Positions 24,397 through 36,358 of a stretch of 64,000 nt of DNA are shown piece after piece; positions within the stretch are counted from its first letter, which is position 1; each line of letters opens with the position of its first letter. The stretch covers positions 1-64,000 of the forward strand of contig NW_027330882.1 in assembly GCF_022965805.1 (NCBI RefSeq). Direction: 5' to 3'. A program made the position numbers and the translations under genes. The notes below the pieces were generated by a model. That model saw only the letters and a program-made list of their open reading frames with translations. It was not told where the DNA came from and did no database searches. This stretch comes from Primulina eburnea (Eukaryota; Streptophyta; Magnoliopsida; Lamiales; Gesneriaceae).

Positions 24397-24914
24397 GATT
24401 GAGTATACAAATACACACACAACACACAAAATTATGATATCACAGAAATAAAAAAAACAAAATCTTGATATTATATTAAAAAATTTAGAAATAATTTTTA
24501 TATGATTAATAATTACTTAAATATGATAGTATTTTATTATTTCAAATTTATGAAATTGTTAGAGATGATATCATATTTTAAAAGATTAATTTGGTTTATA
24601 AACATAAAGAAATATTTATTAGCATATGATAATTATAGACGAACCACAAATTTTATAAAAATAGGCTTTGGCGATATTTTTTATTAAACAAAATAAAATA
24701 TTTTATCATTTGTTTGAGCTGATTTTTGTTACATAAAAATTAGATAATGACATTAAATTTAATTACTCCAGGTCTCTTAATGTTTAATAATACTAATATC
24801 ATTGTGCATGCAATTATTTGATTAGAGTTTCATTAATTTTTAGATTAAACAATGAAGATTGATATTGAAAATATTAATGATTCTCTTGTTATAGTTTGGA
24901 ATTATTATTTAGAT
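24397..24914. other. AT-rich intergenic DNA
   Basis: About 500 bp of very AT-rich sequence. A 61-residue ORF (24502-24687) has low-complexity composition and no recognisable domain. I see no gene here. Confidence 0.5.
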
Positions 24915-25345
24915 AATGAAAAGGGTAAGGCGACGGTTTCGCGATCCGTCATCGGAGGCTGCGTTTCATTCTAGAAGCGACGATTTTTCAACTCCCGTCG
25001 CTTATAGCGACGGTTCTTTGGAAGAAGACCGTCGCTATTTTTGCGACGATTTTAAGAAACCGTCGTTAATATTAAGCAACGGTTTATACAAAACCGTCGT
25101 TAATATTAGCGACGGTTTCGTAAAATCCGTCGCTATATTTAGCTTGACGGTTTTATGAAAACCGTTGCTTATCAAATTAAGCGACAATTTATTTAAACTG
25201 TCGCTCTATAGCAACTGTTTTGATAAAAACCCGTCGTCTTTAAAATTAAGCGACGGTTGATTGAAAACGGTCGCTAACATAGCGACGGTAGAATACAAGA
25301 CCGTCGCACATGGGCGACAGTTTGTGGAATTGTCGCAATATTAGC
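24915..25345. repeat. GCGACGG/CCGTCGC repeat cluster, CACTA-like subterminal region (left piece)
   Basis: More than fifteen copies of GCGACGGTTT and its complement AAACCGTCGC occur in both orientations, spaced 20-40 bp apart. Such arrays are typical of the subterminal transposase-binding regions of CACTA (En/Spm) transposons. The cluster is cut at 25345 by element B and resumes at 34382. No CACTA terminus is visible on the left side, so the element is partial. Confidence 0.55.
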
Positions 25346-28089
25346 TGTAGAACCCGTAAATCAGTCTACGTATAAGCCATGCATAATTCTAGATTTTTAA
25401 ATTTAATTGACTTCATTGCATGATTATTTTAAATGCATTTCTTTGAATTTAATTATTTTATTAGTTCAGTTCAGTAGTTTGATTTTTAGCCTTTCAGTTA
25501 TTTCAGTGAGGCCGGACCAGAGTTGGAGTTTTGAGACAGAATTTAAGATTTGAGAAATATTTCCAGGATTTAATTTAGCTAGCAAGTAAGTTAATTTAAG
25601 TTAAAAAGGAGGTTTGAGGATTTATTTTAATTATTTGAGGTGAGTAGAAAAATTAGTTCATTTAAGTTCTTAATTAAGGAATTAGTTCACTAAATTAATT
25701 AAAGGATTAGTGAGGCTTTTAAGGTTATTAATTTATTAGATAATCAACTTCTTCCCTACCTTTTATTAGTAGATTTCGGCCACCCCCTTAGAATACTAAA
25801 CAATTCATTTGCCAACTCATCACCTTGACCACTTCTTGGTATTTAATTAATAGGATAATCCCTCCAATTTTTTTTAGCTCCAATTAATTAAATAATTAAC
25901 ATTCTCTTAGTCTAATAAGCTCAAGAAATCGGCCACACCTCATTCTAGATCCCTCCACCAACATTTGATAGCAACAAGAATTCAAAATTAAAATTTGAGT
26001 AGACTTGGTCTTGATTCTCCCTTATATTGTGCACCCCTTCTCCTCACCTTCATAACCACTCCATCACCCTCACTACCACCGAAAATCAGAGGTAAAAATA
26101 GAGAGAAAAGTCGTGAGTTTCATAGCCAAAAAGAGGAGAGAAAACCGAGAGCAAGAAAGGAAAGAAAGCGCTCCACCTCCTCCGTGCCGCGTCGTCGTCG
26201 TTTCGTTCGTTTTCTTTCGAAACGAAACCAAGGCATGTCTAGATTCTTTCAAACCTCAATCAAGTCATATTTATTAATTAATTTTGAGTACATGATCAGG
26301 TTTTATCAGTGCAAAAACCGAAACATGACAGCAATTTTCAGAAAGTTTTACATGCAGATTTTCGGCCCTTTGTTTCTTCATGCTTCACGATTTTCTTTGG
26401 TGTTGTGGTTTCAGGTATTGGTTCGATTCCAGGCTCCCAAGGCAACATCTAGACATAATCTAGGATGGATTAGGATCACTTTAGTCCATTATTTCAGCCC
26501 CCATGCTTTCTGTAAATCGAAATTGACAGAAAACATCCAACTTGTGATCTTTTGAGTTTCGAAATTTCAGTTTTCCTGTCAGGAGGGTTTGATCTGATCT
26601 TGGCTGCCCTAAGGGCTCTTAGCCATGGTTAGATCACTCCCCTAGCAAGTCTAAGACGTGACTAAGTCGCCCTTTTGGTGGCTTGGTCCATGGCTCCTCG
26701 GTTTTTAATCAAAACAACAAAACAGCCCCCTCCCCTTTCTCGCCCCTTCGGTTTTGACAGCACTTGTGCTTCGAGTTGGTTGGGTTAGTGTGGATCTTGG
26801 TTGGCCTATGGCCCTTAGCCACGGTTCATACCATGCCCCTAGATGTCTAGATCGTGACATGGTCAATCAAATGGCCACTGGAACGACACGAGACATCGAT
26901 CAAAGCAAGACACTACACTTGCGCAGCTGCTGTATTTTTTTGACAGCAAGTATGCTGCTGTTCAGAGGCGTCGTTTGAGTTCTTGGTTGGCTTTTAGCCT
27001 ATGGCCTTGGACTGGACAGTGCCCCATCGAGTTAGGAAGGTCATGTTTTCGACCGTTTGTGATTCGGATCATTTTTGAGGTCGTACCTGAATTTACGGTG
27101 CGATGTGCCAAATTGACTCTCGAAAGAGCGTTTCGTGTTTTGGCCTCCATTTCACCTAGATTTCGACCCTAATCATTTTAGGAGCATTATTTCAAGTTGT
27201 AGCATTTGCATGTTTTTCATGGCACAGTTAGGTTGCAGCGAGCCTGGGGACGATCCAATCCAATCCAGTTGGTAAAATTACAGGATTTTTCATTATGCCA
27301 GTTAAATTATATTACGTGCATGAAAACAGAAAATGATTATTTTTGAGATTTATGCGATATGGTTTGTGGTTCATTCACTATGTGGGAGTGTTATTTTATA
27401 CGGTCGCCAGTGACCGATCAGTTCAGTATGATACCACCCGGTCGCCAGTGACCGGCCAGCTCAGTTCAGTTTCAGCCTCCCCGGTAGCTAGTTACCGATC
27501 AGTTTCAGCTTAGTGCAGTGGCCACAGGCGTAAAACATAATCTCTACAGAAAATTTTACCAGTTATTTCAGTACAGGCTCCAAGGAGCAAACATTTTTAC
27601 TGTGATTATCAGTTCAGTTATGCACGTATTATAATTGCTCAGTACAGTTTATTTTCAGCATGAGTACAGATTATTTTCAGCATGCCTCATGACATGAGAT
27701 TTTATCCCATGCATATTTTAATTCAGATTTTTACTCGTTACCTGCGATATATGCATGATGAGTCTTTAGGCTCACTAGACTTGATTGTTGTAGGTACTGA
27801 TGAGGCCAGGGCCGAAGGCGGGGATCAGTGAGCCAGCTTGGGTCGGCAGTAGTGGCACCCGAGGACCTCAGTGCAGCAGTTGTTATTTTTTTTCCGCAAA
27901 CATTTTATCAGTCGTTGGATAATTTTAAATTGTGATTCTTGGCAAACTTTATTTTCTTCCGCTGCGATATTTTAAACTTTGAACTGGATTTATCAGTTGA
28001 TTTTATGAATGAGGCTATTTAAGTTCTTTTAAAAAGAAAAATTTTAATTTTCCGCAAATTTTCAAAGCAAGGATTTTCGGGCCTTCACA
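25346..28089 (+). repeat. 5' LTR of element B
   Basis: It starts TGTAGAACCCGTAAATCAG and ends GGGCCTTCACA. It contains CCGGTCGCCAGTGACCGG-type motifs near 27405-27510 and the hairpin TGAGTCTTTAGGCTCA (27759-27774). Compared with the second LTR it lacks the segment between ATTTCA and AGTTGTAGC at about 27194, probably by a deletion with TCA microhomology. The 186-residue ORF at 25995-26555 is inside the LTR and is broken in the other copy. Confidence 0.88.
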
Positions 28090-28091
28090 GT

Positions 28092-28104
28092 TGGTATCAG
28101 AGCC
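28092..28104 (+). other. Primer-binding site of element B
   Basis: TGGTATCAGAGCC follows the 5' LTR by two bases; it matches the initiator tRNA-Met 3' end. Confidence 0.88.
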
Positions 28105-28331
28105 TATGTTCTTGTAAAGGGTTACACTACTACTGACCACGAGAAGCTCACGAAGTCACGCTTTCGGTTTGTAAGTGTTACTTTTCAGCATTTTATTTAA
28201 AGCATGAGTTATTTTGACAACATGCTTCCATGAAATAATTTCGACCAGATTTTCAGTATTTCAGTGTTCATTTCAAATAAATTAGGGAATTATGCATGTT
28301 GGTTACATATGGGTTACATGTTTGGAACATT

Positions 28332-28466
28332 ATGCCTCCTAGACGCCTTGTTGAGCGCGCGAGGGATGATGAGCCCCGTCATGAGGACGGTGAGCATCAG
28401 AGGCAGGAGGGAAATGCACCTCCACCCCCACCGGACATAAATAAGAATTTTGCTATTGGGCATTAG
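28332..28466 (+). pseudogene. Truncated gag N-terminus of element B
   Basis: A 44-codon frame MPPRRLVERARDDEPRHEDG ... PPDINKNFAIGH, then TAG. It is colinear with the truncated gag of element C (14546-14412) and ends at the same place. The first 30 residues match the gag of E. The fixed end across two elements suggests a shared non-autonomous ancestor that may still make this short peptide. Confidence 0.75.
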
Positions 28467-30502
28467 GAGAGGTCGTAAATTATTTGACTATATTAATTTT
28501 TGGGTTAGTAGTACTGATGTTCTACTTATGAGCCATAAGTTAAACTTAAAAAAATTATGAATGTTTTCGGGACTTGTAGAATTTGTAAGAAATTAATGAT
28601 GGTTTGTGGTTGCTAGTTGAATTAAATTTTTGAGGATTTCATGCAAGGATTAATGATTCGAAGACTACGACGATATTTGGAAGTATAAAACGTAGAATTT
28701 ATTCAGGATACATGCTCTACCTAGTTAGATTTAAGGATGGAATTTCATGAATTGAGAATTTTAGGGGCGTAATTTTAATAACTAATAATTTGAGGACCTA
28801 AGTGCAAAACAAAAATTCTAAGGGACTATTTTTGAATTTACCAAATTTCGGGATTTAATTTTGAGTTCGAGAATTTAAAAGTTTAATGAGATAAAGATGG
28901 AAAATTTTATGGGGACAGTGATGCAAATTTCGAAGAGTTGTAGGGCCAAAATATAAATTTGGAGAACTGTAAGGGTCAGATTGCAAGTTTCAAAATTTTA
29001 AGGATGTAATTGCGAACCTTTGAGGAATACTTTGGATTTTAAGTATTTATAGAAATATAAGACGTGTTATTGGAATTAATTTTGGGTTTAATAAACTTAA
29101 GACTGTGGAACCTTATGATATGGGAAATCTATAAAATGAAAATGGGAATACTGAGGACTCATGGCTAATTGTGGATTTTTTTGAGATTTAGGAAAAATTG
29201 GACGACATTCGAGGAAAGTAAGAATTAATTTTACAATTTTAAGAAATTTGAGAACTTATTTAGTAGTAAGTGAGAATTGAACGGTTTAAATGGTAGGAAT
29301 TTTCGGTTATTTAGGCTCGAAGGAAATATAGAATATTTAGATATTTGGGTTATAATGTTATAATGAATGGTAACCAAGGACATTGTAGGATGAATCAATC
29401 TTAGGTGTGAAAATTTAAGCGTTAGTGAAATAATGTTATGGCAAATTAAGAATTTAGAGTGATGAAGATTTAAGGTAAATTTGATCGGTTAGTTAAGTTA
29501 TAACGATAAACATTGAGTTAGTAAATTTTTTGGAACATAAGTTTGATGTGTCACAAGTTTTAGTATGATCTTAATAGTTAAGATTATACCTTGTGAGAAT
29601 TTAAAAATTTTAGGAAAGTTGGGTACGAGGGTGGTTAGTTTAATTGGTAGACGCACTAAGAGGTGGGGTAGACGCCTTGTCTTGAGAAATTTTGGAAGTC
29701 ATTAACAAACTTGGGACTAAACGGATATGTGTATTGGAATTATTTTATTCAAAGCTATTTGGATTAGGTAAGTTTGAATTTCAAATTTATGGGATATTTG
29801 TTCATACGGAAATTTTGGGTGAAATAAAAACAAAAGAGAATTAGTTGTGTTCAATATAAGTTATCAATTGATGAATATTAAATTTTTTTTTATCAAGTAA
29901 GGAATCTAAAAGCTTGATATGAGGATTCTAGAATTCTATGGGTTATAAGTGAAATTGATTTAGTAAATTTAGTCTAATGCTATCATGGGCTAACTTATTA
30001 AGTTTATATGCTAGAATTAAGTAAGCATTAAGGACACATAAGAATGCGACACTTGTTCCAATAAGGAATCCCAGAGTTCTAGGCCTCAACTATATTGTAA
30101 TTGGGAAGAGAATAGCTTGAGCAGGTAATCGATGCTAGAAGTGTTATTATTAAGGTAATAGGTCGATGAATATTACGAGTATAGTATAAGAAAAGTAAGG
30201 TGCGATAAGTTCGGACATCCATTTCTAGAAAGAAGAATTGTGAGGTAAGTCAAAATTCGGGGCTATAGCTGAATAGAACTACGTCACCATAAGTTGTTTT
30301 AAATTGCGATTCACACACGAGGATTTTGGTAGACAAATTTATTTAGGATTGAGGAGACGTAAGGACAATTTAATATTTATCTTATCAGAGTAGCGCATCG
30401 GAAGCGTGGATTATTAATATTCTAGAATTAAGATTCTAAACTTTTTGTTTATCAATGATAAGCGAATTTCGAGGACGAAATTTCTTTTAAGGGGAGAAGG
30501 AT
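28467..30502. other. Non-coding internal region of element B
   Basis: Two kb without a supported ORF, homologous to element C 12118-14411 (reverse orientation). It ends in the polypurine tract TTTTAAGGGGAGAAGGA (about 30485-30501) before the 3' LTR. A degenerate periodic phrase with GGGAC/GGGCC followed by ATTGCAAATTT-like sequence recurs at about 28760-29010. Confidence 0.75.
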
Positions 30503-32180
30503 TGTAGAACCCGTAAATCAGTCTACGTATAAGCCATGCATAATTCTAGATTTTAAAATTTAATTGACTTCATTGCATGATTATTTTAAATGCATTTCTT
30601 TGAATTTAATTATTTTATTAGTTCAGTTCAATAGTTTGATTTTTAGCCTTTCAGTTATTTCAGTGAGGCCGGACCGGAGTTGGAGTTTTGAGATAGAATT
30701 TAAGATTTGAGAAATATTTCCAGGATTTAATTTAGCTAGCAAGTAAGTTAATTTAAGTTAAAAAGGAGGTTTGAGGATTTATTTTAATTATTTGAGGTGA
30801 GTAGAAAAATTAGTTCATTTAAGTTCTTAATTAAGGAATTAGTTCACTAAATTAATTAAAGGATTAGTGAGGCTTTTAAGGTTATTAATTTATTAGATAA
30901 TCAACTTCTTCCCTACCTTTTATTAGTAGATTTCGGCCACCCCCTTAGAATACTAAACAATTCATTTGCCAACTCATCACCTTGACCACTTCTTGGTATT
31001 TAATTAATAGGATAATCCCTCCAATTTTTTTTAGCTCCAATTAATTAAATAATTAACATTCTCTTAGTCTAATAAGCTCAAGAAATCGGCCACACCTCAT
31101 TCTAGATCCCTCCACCAACATTTGATAGCAACAAGAATTCAAAATTAAAATTTGAGTAGACTTGGTCTTGATTCTCCCTTATATTGTGCACCCCTTCTCC
31201 TCACCTTCATAACCACTCCATCACCCTCACTACCACCGAAAATCAGAGGTAAAAATAGAGAGAAAAGTCGTGAGTTTCATAGCCAAAAAGAGGACAGAAA
31301 ACCGAGAGCAAGAAAGGAAAGAAAGCGCTCCACCTCCTCCGTGCCGCGTCGTCGTCGTTTCGTTCGTTTTCTTTCGAAACGAAACCAAGGCATGTCTAGA
31401 TTCTTTCAAACCTCAATCAAGTCATATTATTAATTAATTTTGAGTACATGATCAGGTTTTATCAGTGCAAAAACCGAAACATGACAGCAATTTTCAGAAA
31501 GTTTTACATGCAGATTTTCGGCCCTTTGTTTCTTCATGCTTCACGATTTTCTTTGGTGTTGTGGTTTCAGGTATTGGTTCGATTCCAGGCTCCCAAGGCA
31601 ACATCTAGACATAATCTAGGATGGATTAGGATCACTTTAGTCCATTATTTCAGCCCCCATGCTTTCTGTAAATCGAAATTGACAGAAAACATCCAACTTG
31701 TGATCTTTTGAGTTTCGAAATTTCAGTTTTCCTGTCAGGAGGGTTTGATCTGATCTTGGCTGCCCTAAGGGCTCTTAGCCATGGTTAGATCACTCCCCTA
31801 GCAAGTCTAAGACGTGACTAAGTCTCCCTTTTGGTGGCTTGGTCCATGGCTCCTCGGTTTTTAATCAAAACAACAAAACAGCCCCCTCCCCTTTCTCGCC
31901 CCTTCGGTTTTGACAGCACTTGTGCTTCGAGTTGGTTGGGTTAGTGTGGATCTTGGTTGGCCTATGGCCCTTAGCCACGGTTCATACCATGCCCCTAGAT
32001 GTCTAGATTGTGACATGGTCAATCAAATGGCCAATGGAACGACACGAGACATCGATCAAAGCAAGACACTACACTTGCGCAGCTGCTGTATTTTTTTGAC
32101 AGCAAGTATGCTGCTGTTCAGAGGCGTCGTTTGAGTTCTTGGTTGGCTTTTAGCCTATGGACTTGGACTGGACAGTGCCC

Positions 32181-32970
32181 TGAAGCAAGCAGGCTCTCGT
32201 CAAGTACCTCTTCAACTAGGTCGGAAGTTCATAATTGCATTAAAATAAAAGAAGAAATGCGGAGCGTAGTTGAAAGCACATCAGGGAGTTTGAGAAAAAG
32301 TTTTGGCTTATAGCCAAGCCAAGGGAACCATAGCATGGGGGGACGTCTAATCCTTTTGCCGGCGGCAAGAGATTTTAGGGCTTGTTGGAGCTTCTGAGCA
32401 TAACGAATCGAAGCCCAGGTAACCTTGCATTTCTTTTTATAGGGGAATAAAGCTGGTTAGATGCGTGGGGCAGAGGGCTCGTAGTACCCCCTTTTTTTCT
32501 TTCAAAATGAAACGTCGATAAAGGACCAATAGCCCATTTTATACGGAAAGGCTAATCGCAGAAAAAATACAGGAACTCTTAAGGGACCTAGGCACCAAGG
32601 TTCCTGGGGGCTATCAGGCGGGAAAGAATCTACTTGATGAGCTCAACGCATCCATTCCCTTCCTCCCAGAACTCAACACTCACTCGACTTTTGCTGTTGC
32701 CAGGTGGAAGGGATCCTCGGGTGAGGAGCCCGACTGACTGAGCCTTTTTGTTTTTGTTTCAGGACGAATCTTCCGTGCTTGGTGGAGAAGAAGCGAACAA
32801 AGGTCGTGCCGTTCCAGTAGTGTTTGTGAATTAGTCCTTTTGAAGGCCAGAACCACACGTGCAAGTTTCCCTGCATGTGGCTCGTCCGTGCTTTTCGAGA
32901 CGCTGCCTGTGCCCCCACTCATTCAATCACTTGCTTGTGATTGCAGCCATTCTCCGAAAAGGGAGAGGCC
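32181..32970. other. Organelle-like DNA insert in the LTR of element B
   Basis: About 790 bp absent from the other LTR, inserted between CAGTGCCC and CATSGAGTTAGG without a target duplication. It is visibly richer in G+C than the surroundings, has no TE features and contains only short ORFs (e.g. 32918-32673 minus). Composition and clean repair-type junctions suggest a capture of organellar (most likely mitochondrial) DNA by end joining. I cannot match it to a named organellar gene. Confidence 0.4.
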
Positions 32971-33148
32971 ATGGAGTTAGGAAGGTCGTGTTTTCGACCG
33001 TTTGTGATTCGGATCATTTTTGAGGTCGTACCTGAATTTACGGTGCGATGTGCCAAATTGACTCTCGAAAGAGCGTTTCGTGTTTTGGCCTCCATTTCAC
33101 CTAGATTTCGACCCTAATCATTTTAGGAGCATTATTTCAGTATTTTTA

Positions 33149-33918
33149 GGCTGCGTTTGGTTGGAAGGATAGGATAAACTAATGATTAGTACGTAAATGA
33201 TAAAGAAAATAATTTTTGTAGGATTGTAATATATGATGTAAAATAATATTATGTTTGGTAAGATTTTTAAGTGTAGGATAATTTTGAATTTTTGGATGAA
33301 AAGACGAAATTGCCCTTCCCCTTCGCGACGGTGGTGGCCGGTCGGAAATGGTCTGCTGGAAAAGGGCAGTTTCCGGAAAATTAGCGACGGATTTTAAAAA
33401 CCGTCGCTATTAGCGACGGTTTTTGAGAAACCGTCGCCGATCTGTTTTTGAATTATTTTAGTTACTAAAAAATTTGACATTTAGCGACCGTTTGAAAAAA
33501 AACGTCGCTATTTGCGACGGTTTTTTACAAACCATCGCTAAACAGCTGTCGGCCGGTGGTCCATCGCCTGTCGGCTGGTGCTCGGCCGCGGTTGGCGGTC
33601 CGTCGGCGGTCGACCGGTGGTCGGCCGGCGGCGGTTGTGGAGGCGGCAGTCGGTGGCGGGAAGTGGTGGTAAGTTTGATTTTAGGCGGGAAGTGGTGGTG
33701 AGTTTGAATTTAGGAGAAGGGTAAAATTTGAAAAATAGGAGGTATTAAGAGTGGGATAAATAATCCTAGGGGGTGAGGAGGTATTATTTTAACCTACCTA
33801 ATATAACCTAATCATTCATAGGAGGGATTGACTTGGTTAAATAATCACCCCAACCAAACGCCGAATAGAGTAGGATAAAATTATCTATCCTACCCAATCA
33901 CCCCAACCAAACGTTACC
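33149..33918. mobile_element. PIF/Harbinger-like MITE (770 bp)
   Basis: The termini are GGCTGCGTTTGGTTGG and, inverted, GGTAACGTTTGGTTGG, flanked by TTA on both sides (33146-33148 and 33919-33921). A 3-bp TTA/TAA duplication and these ends fit Tourist-like elements. The middle has a GCGACGG/CCGTCGC cluster (33384-33540) and a GGCCGGTGGTCGG-rich stretch. The 75-residue ORF at 33474-33701 is low complexity and is no transposase. Confidence 0.7.
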
Positions 33919-34381
33919 TTAGCGTATTTTAATCATGACTAAATGACGGTTCAGCGTTGGTTCGGTTTTGGTTCAGAGTCATGATTAAATACGAAGTCAT
34001 TAGGCGTCATAGTCGCATCTTTTGTACGTAAATTGCATAGTTGGTCAAGTTGTAGCATTTGCATGTTTTTCATGGCACAGTTAGGTTGCAGCGAGCCTGG
34101 GGACGATCCAATCCAATCCAGTTGGTAAAATTACAGGATTTTTCATTATGCCAGTTAAATTATATTACGTGCATGAAAACAGAAAATGATTATTTTTGAG
34201 ATTTATGCGATATGGCTTGTGGTTCATTCACTATGTGGGAGTGTTATTTTTTACGGTCGCCAGTGACCGATCAGTTCAGTATGGTACCACCCGGTCGCCA
34301 GTGACCGGCCAGCTCAATTCAGTTTCAGCCTCCTCGGTAGCCAGTTACCGATCAGTTTCAGCTTAGTGCAGTGGCCACAGG

Positions 34382-34515
34382 TTATAGCGACGGGTGTTAG
34401 TAAATTGTCGCTAAATTTAATAGGCGACGATTATTAAAACCGTCGTTATATAGAAAAACCGTCGCTATAATTGCGATGGTTTTATTAAAACTGTCGCTAT
34501 GCCTTCCGTTTTTTT
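34382..34515. repeat. GCGACGG repeat cluster (right piece) of CACTA-like element
   Basis: It continues the cluster interrupted by element B, with at least five further GCGACGG/CCGTCGC units. It then reads GCCTTCCGTTTTTT, cut by a solo LTR at 34516. After that LTR the sequence resumes TTTTTTTAGTG, which may be the inverted CACTA terminus. Confidence 0.5.
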
Positions 34516-36358
34516 TGTGGGACCCTTAACTCCTAATCGTGATTAAAATGCAATTAGATTAGGATTAATTAATTACAGCGGAAAACTAGTTAAAATTTTC
34601 TTTACAATGAGCCCAAAACATATTATTTGAATACTAAAAATAGTATTTCATCTTACATCATAAAACATGCCCACACGTAATCAAAACCAACTAAATACAA
34701 ACAAACAATCATATCCTCGGGACATGCCTCGGTATATAGATACATATTCATATATACTGGGAAACAACCAATAAACCTCAACTCAACCATGACTTCCTCC
34801 AGAAGTACTATCTCCGGTCTCCTAATAACTCGAAGTACCTGTCATTGTCAACATACAAAGACAACAACAGCCCCCTCTAGGGTGAGCAAAGCTCAGTCTG
34901 AAGCAACCACAATATATACCACAAATATATAAACAATGATATATGATATGCAATGCATGTATGTCGTCGAGGTATCAGGTCAAATGTCCATCCACTGAGC
35001 ACATGTCAGAATCAAACAAATCTCTATCAAATCAATGCTCGAGCTGGCACGCCGACCTCAATCAGAGATACTCGTATGATAGCGTCGAAAAAGCGCCATC
35101 AAATCCCGAATCTCAATCAATCATCGGGGCCACAAATGACTATGCTTTAAGGGTCATATAATACCAAACATAGCATCGTGTTCACAAACCCCATAATCAA
35201 ATCAAATCATATCAGGGTATCCAAGGATCATAGCTCAACGTTCATGTCATGTATGCCATATAAAATCAACAAATAAAGCATATAGACATGTATTCTCAAT
35301 CCATTCATTCACACATATATCATAATACAGATACCTGTTGTATGTTACTCGATCGCAACATACCTCAATTCTTCGTTTCCAGTCCACTGTAGCTTTAGAT
35401 TTCAGTATAAAAATCTATCTACATCAATAGCATATTCATTTCAATCAATAACCTAATTCAAAATCAATAATATAAGTTTCAAATATCTTTTGAAACTTCA
35501 AAATTTGATATCAAATTCAAATTGTAGCATCATTCAATTCCAACTTCAAAAGTTAGTTTCTTGTCGGTTATTCTACTGCTTATATTTATCAGAATTAATA
35601 AAAACTGACAAATAATTCTCCAATCTCAATCCAACGATTAAAATTCTCTAATTATAATAAATTAATAATAATTCAAAATAACATCACTATAATCTTCTCT
35701 ACTTTGTTAAAATCATACACTACTCAACAATTTTCAATTTTGGTATGATTTAACAATTTATCGGATTTATTCCAAAAATCGACGAATTTAAAACATCATC
35801 AAAAATATAAAATTTATACCTCAAATCGAAGACCTCGTGTCAACGATCCCAGAACTGAAATCGGTTCATCGATTAGATAAACCGATAAATCGCACGATCG
35901 AAAAGAAAAAATCAAAACTCTTAATATTCCCTCGTTCTCTCGACTCACTGCAAGAGTCGAATGAATTGATTCATATTTATCTTTTTTGTTTTTTGTTTTT
36001 TTTAATAATATTATATTATTTACGAAATTGCCATCATTGCCATCACATAATTACGAAAATGCCATCAAATATTTACGAAAATGCCATCACATAATTACGA
36101 AAATACCATTGACATTTTAGCATCGGTATATCATTTTGGACCAGTCAAACGATCCAATTTTTCAAAACTCAAAACATGAAACTTCTATATCTTTGAGTTT
36201 TCTTCGTTATATCTAAATCTCAAATCATTTGGACTTCATATGAAAAAGATATGTCACTAGTTATCATTTTACCCTTAAAATTTATTCATTATTTTTTAAC
36301 TTATTTACCAAAATGCCATCAAAACTATTTTACAAGTGTTTAGTCTCGGGGTCTCACA
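34516..36358. repeat. Solo LTR (1.84 kb)
   Basis: It begins TGTGGGACCC and ends GGGGTCTCACA, imperfectly inverted ends. TTTTT flanks it on both sides, though this lies in a T-run and is weak as a target duplication. No internal region, primer site or partner LTR is seen in the window, so it is a solo LTR left by recombination. Short ORFs inside (34943-35161, 35837-36094) are not credible genes. A phrase ACGAAAATGCCATCA recurs at least three times at 36050-36110. Confidence 0.7.

Larger units (their letters stand above)
25346..34381 (+). mobile_element. Non-autonomous gypsy-like LTR element B
   Basis: A plus-strand element with LTRs at 25346-28089 and 30503-34381, a primer-binding site, a truncated gag and a polypurine tract, but no pol. 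The LTRs differ at only a few sites in the first 1.6 kb, so the insertion looks recent. Even so, the 3' LTR holds two insertions and lost its last roughly 560 bp, and the 5' LTR lost about 130 bp. No target duplication can be checked because the right end is missing. LTRs match element F, while the internal region matches element C. Confidence 0.85.
30503..34381 (+). repeat. 3' LTR of element B, with two insertions and a truncated end
   Basis: It matches 25346-27537 of the 5' LTR, interrupted at 32181-32970 and 33149-33918. It stops at GTGGCCACAGG where the other LTR continues to 28089. The adjoining DNA is the GCGACGG repeat, so a deletion removed the LTR end and the outer target site. Confidence 0.85.

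Noticed and set aside
24915..25345. CRISPR-like spaced repeats (GCGACGG units)
   Set aside because: Units occur in both orientations with variable spacing in plant DNA; they fit transposon subterminal repeats.
25995..26555. 186-residue ORF (and its relatives at 31152-31433 and 31448-31711)
   Set aside because: It lies wholly inside element B's LTR, is broken by a one-base difference in the second LTR and shows no domain; chance ORF.
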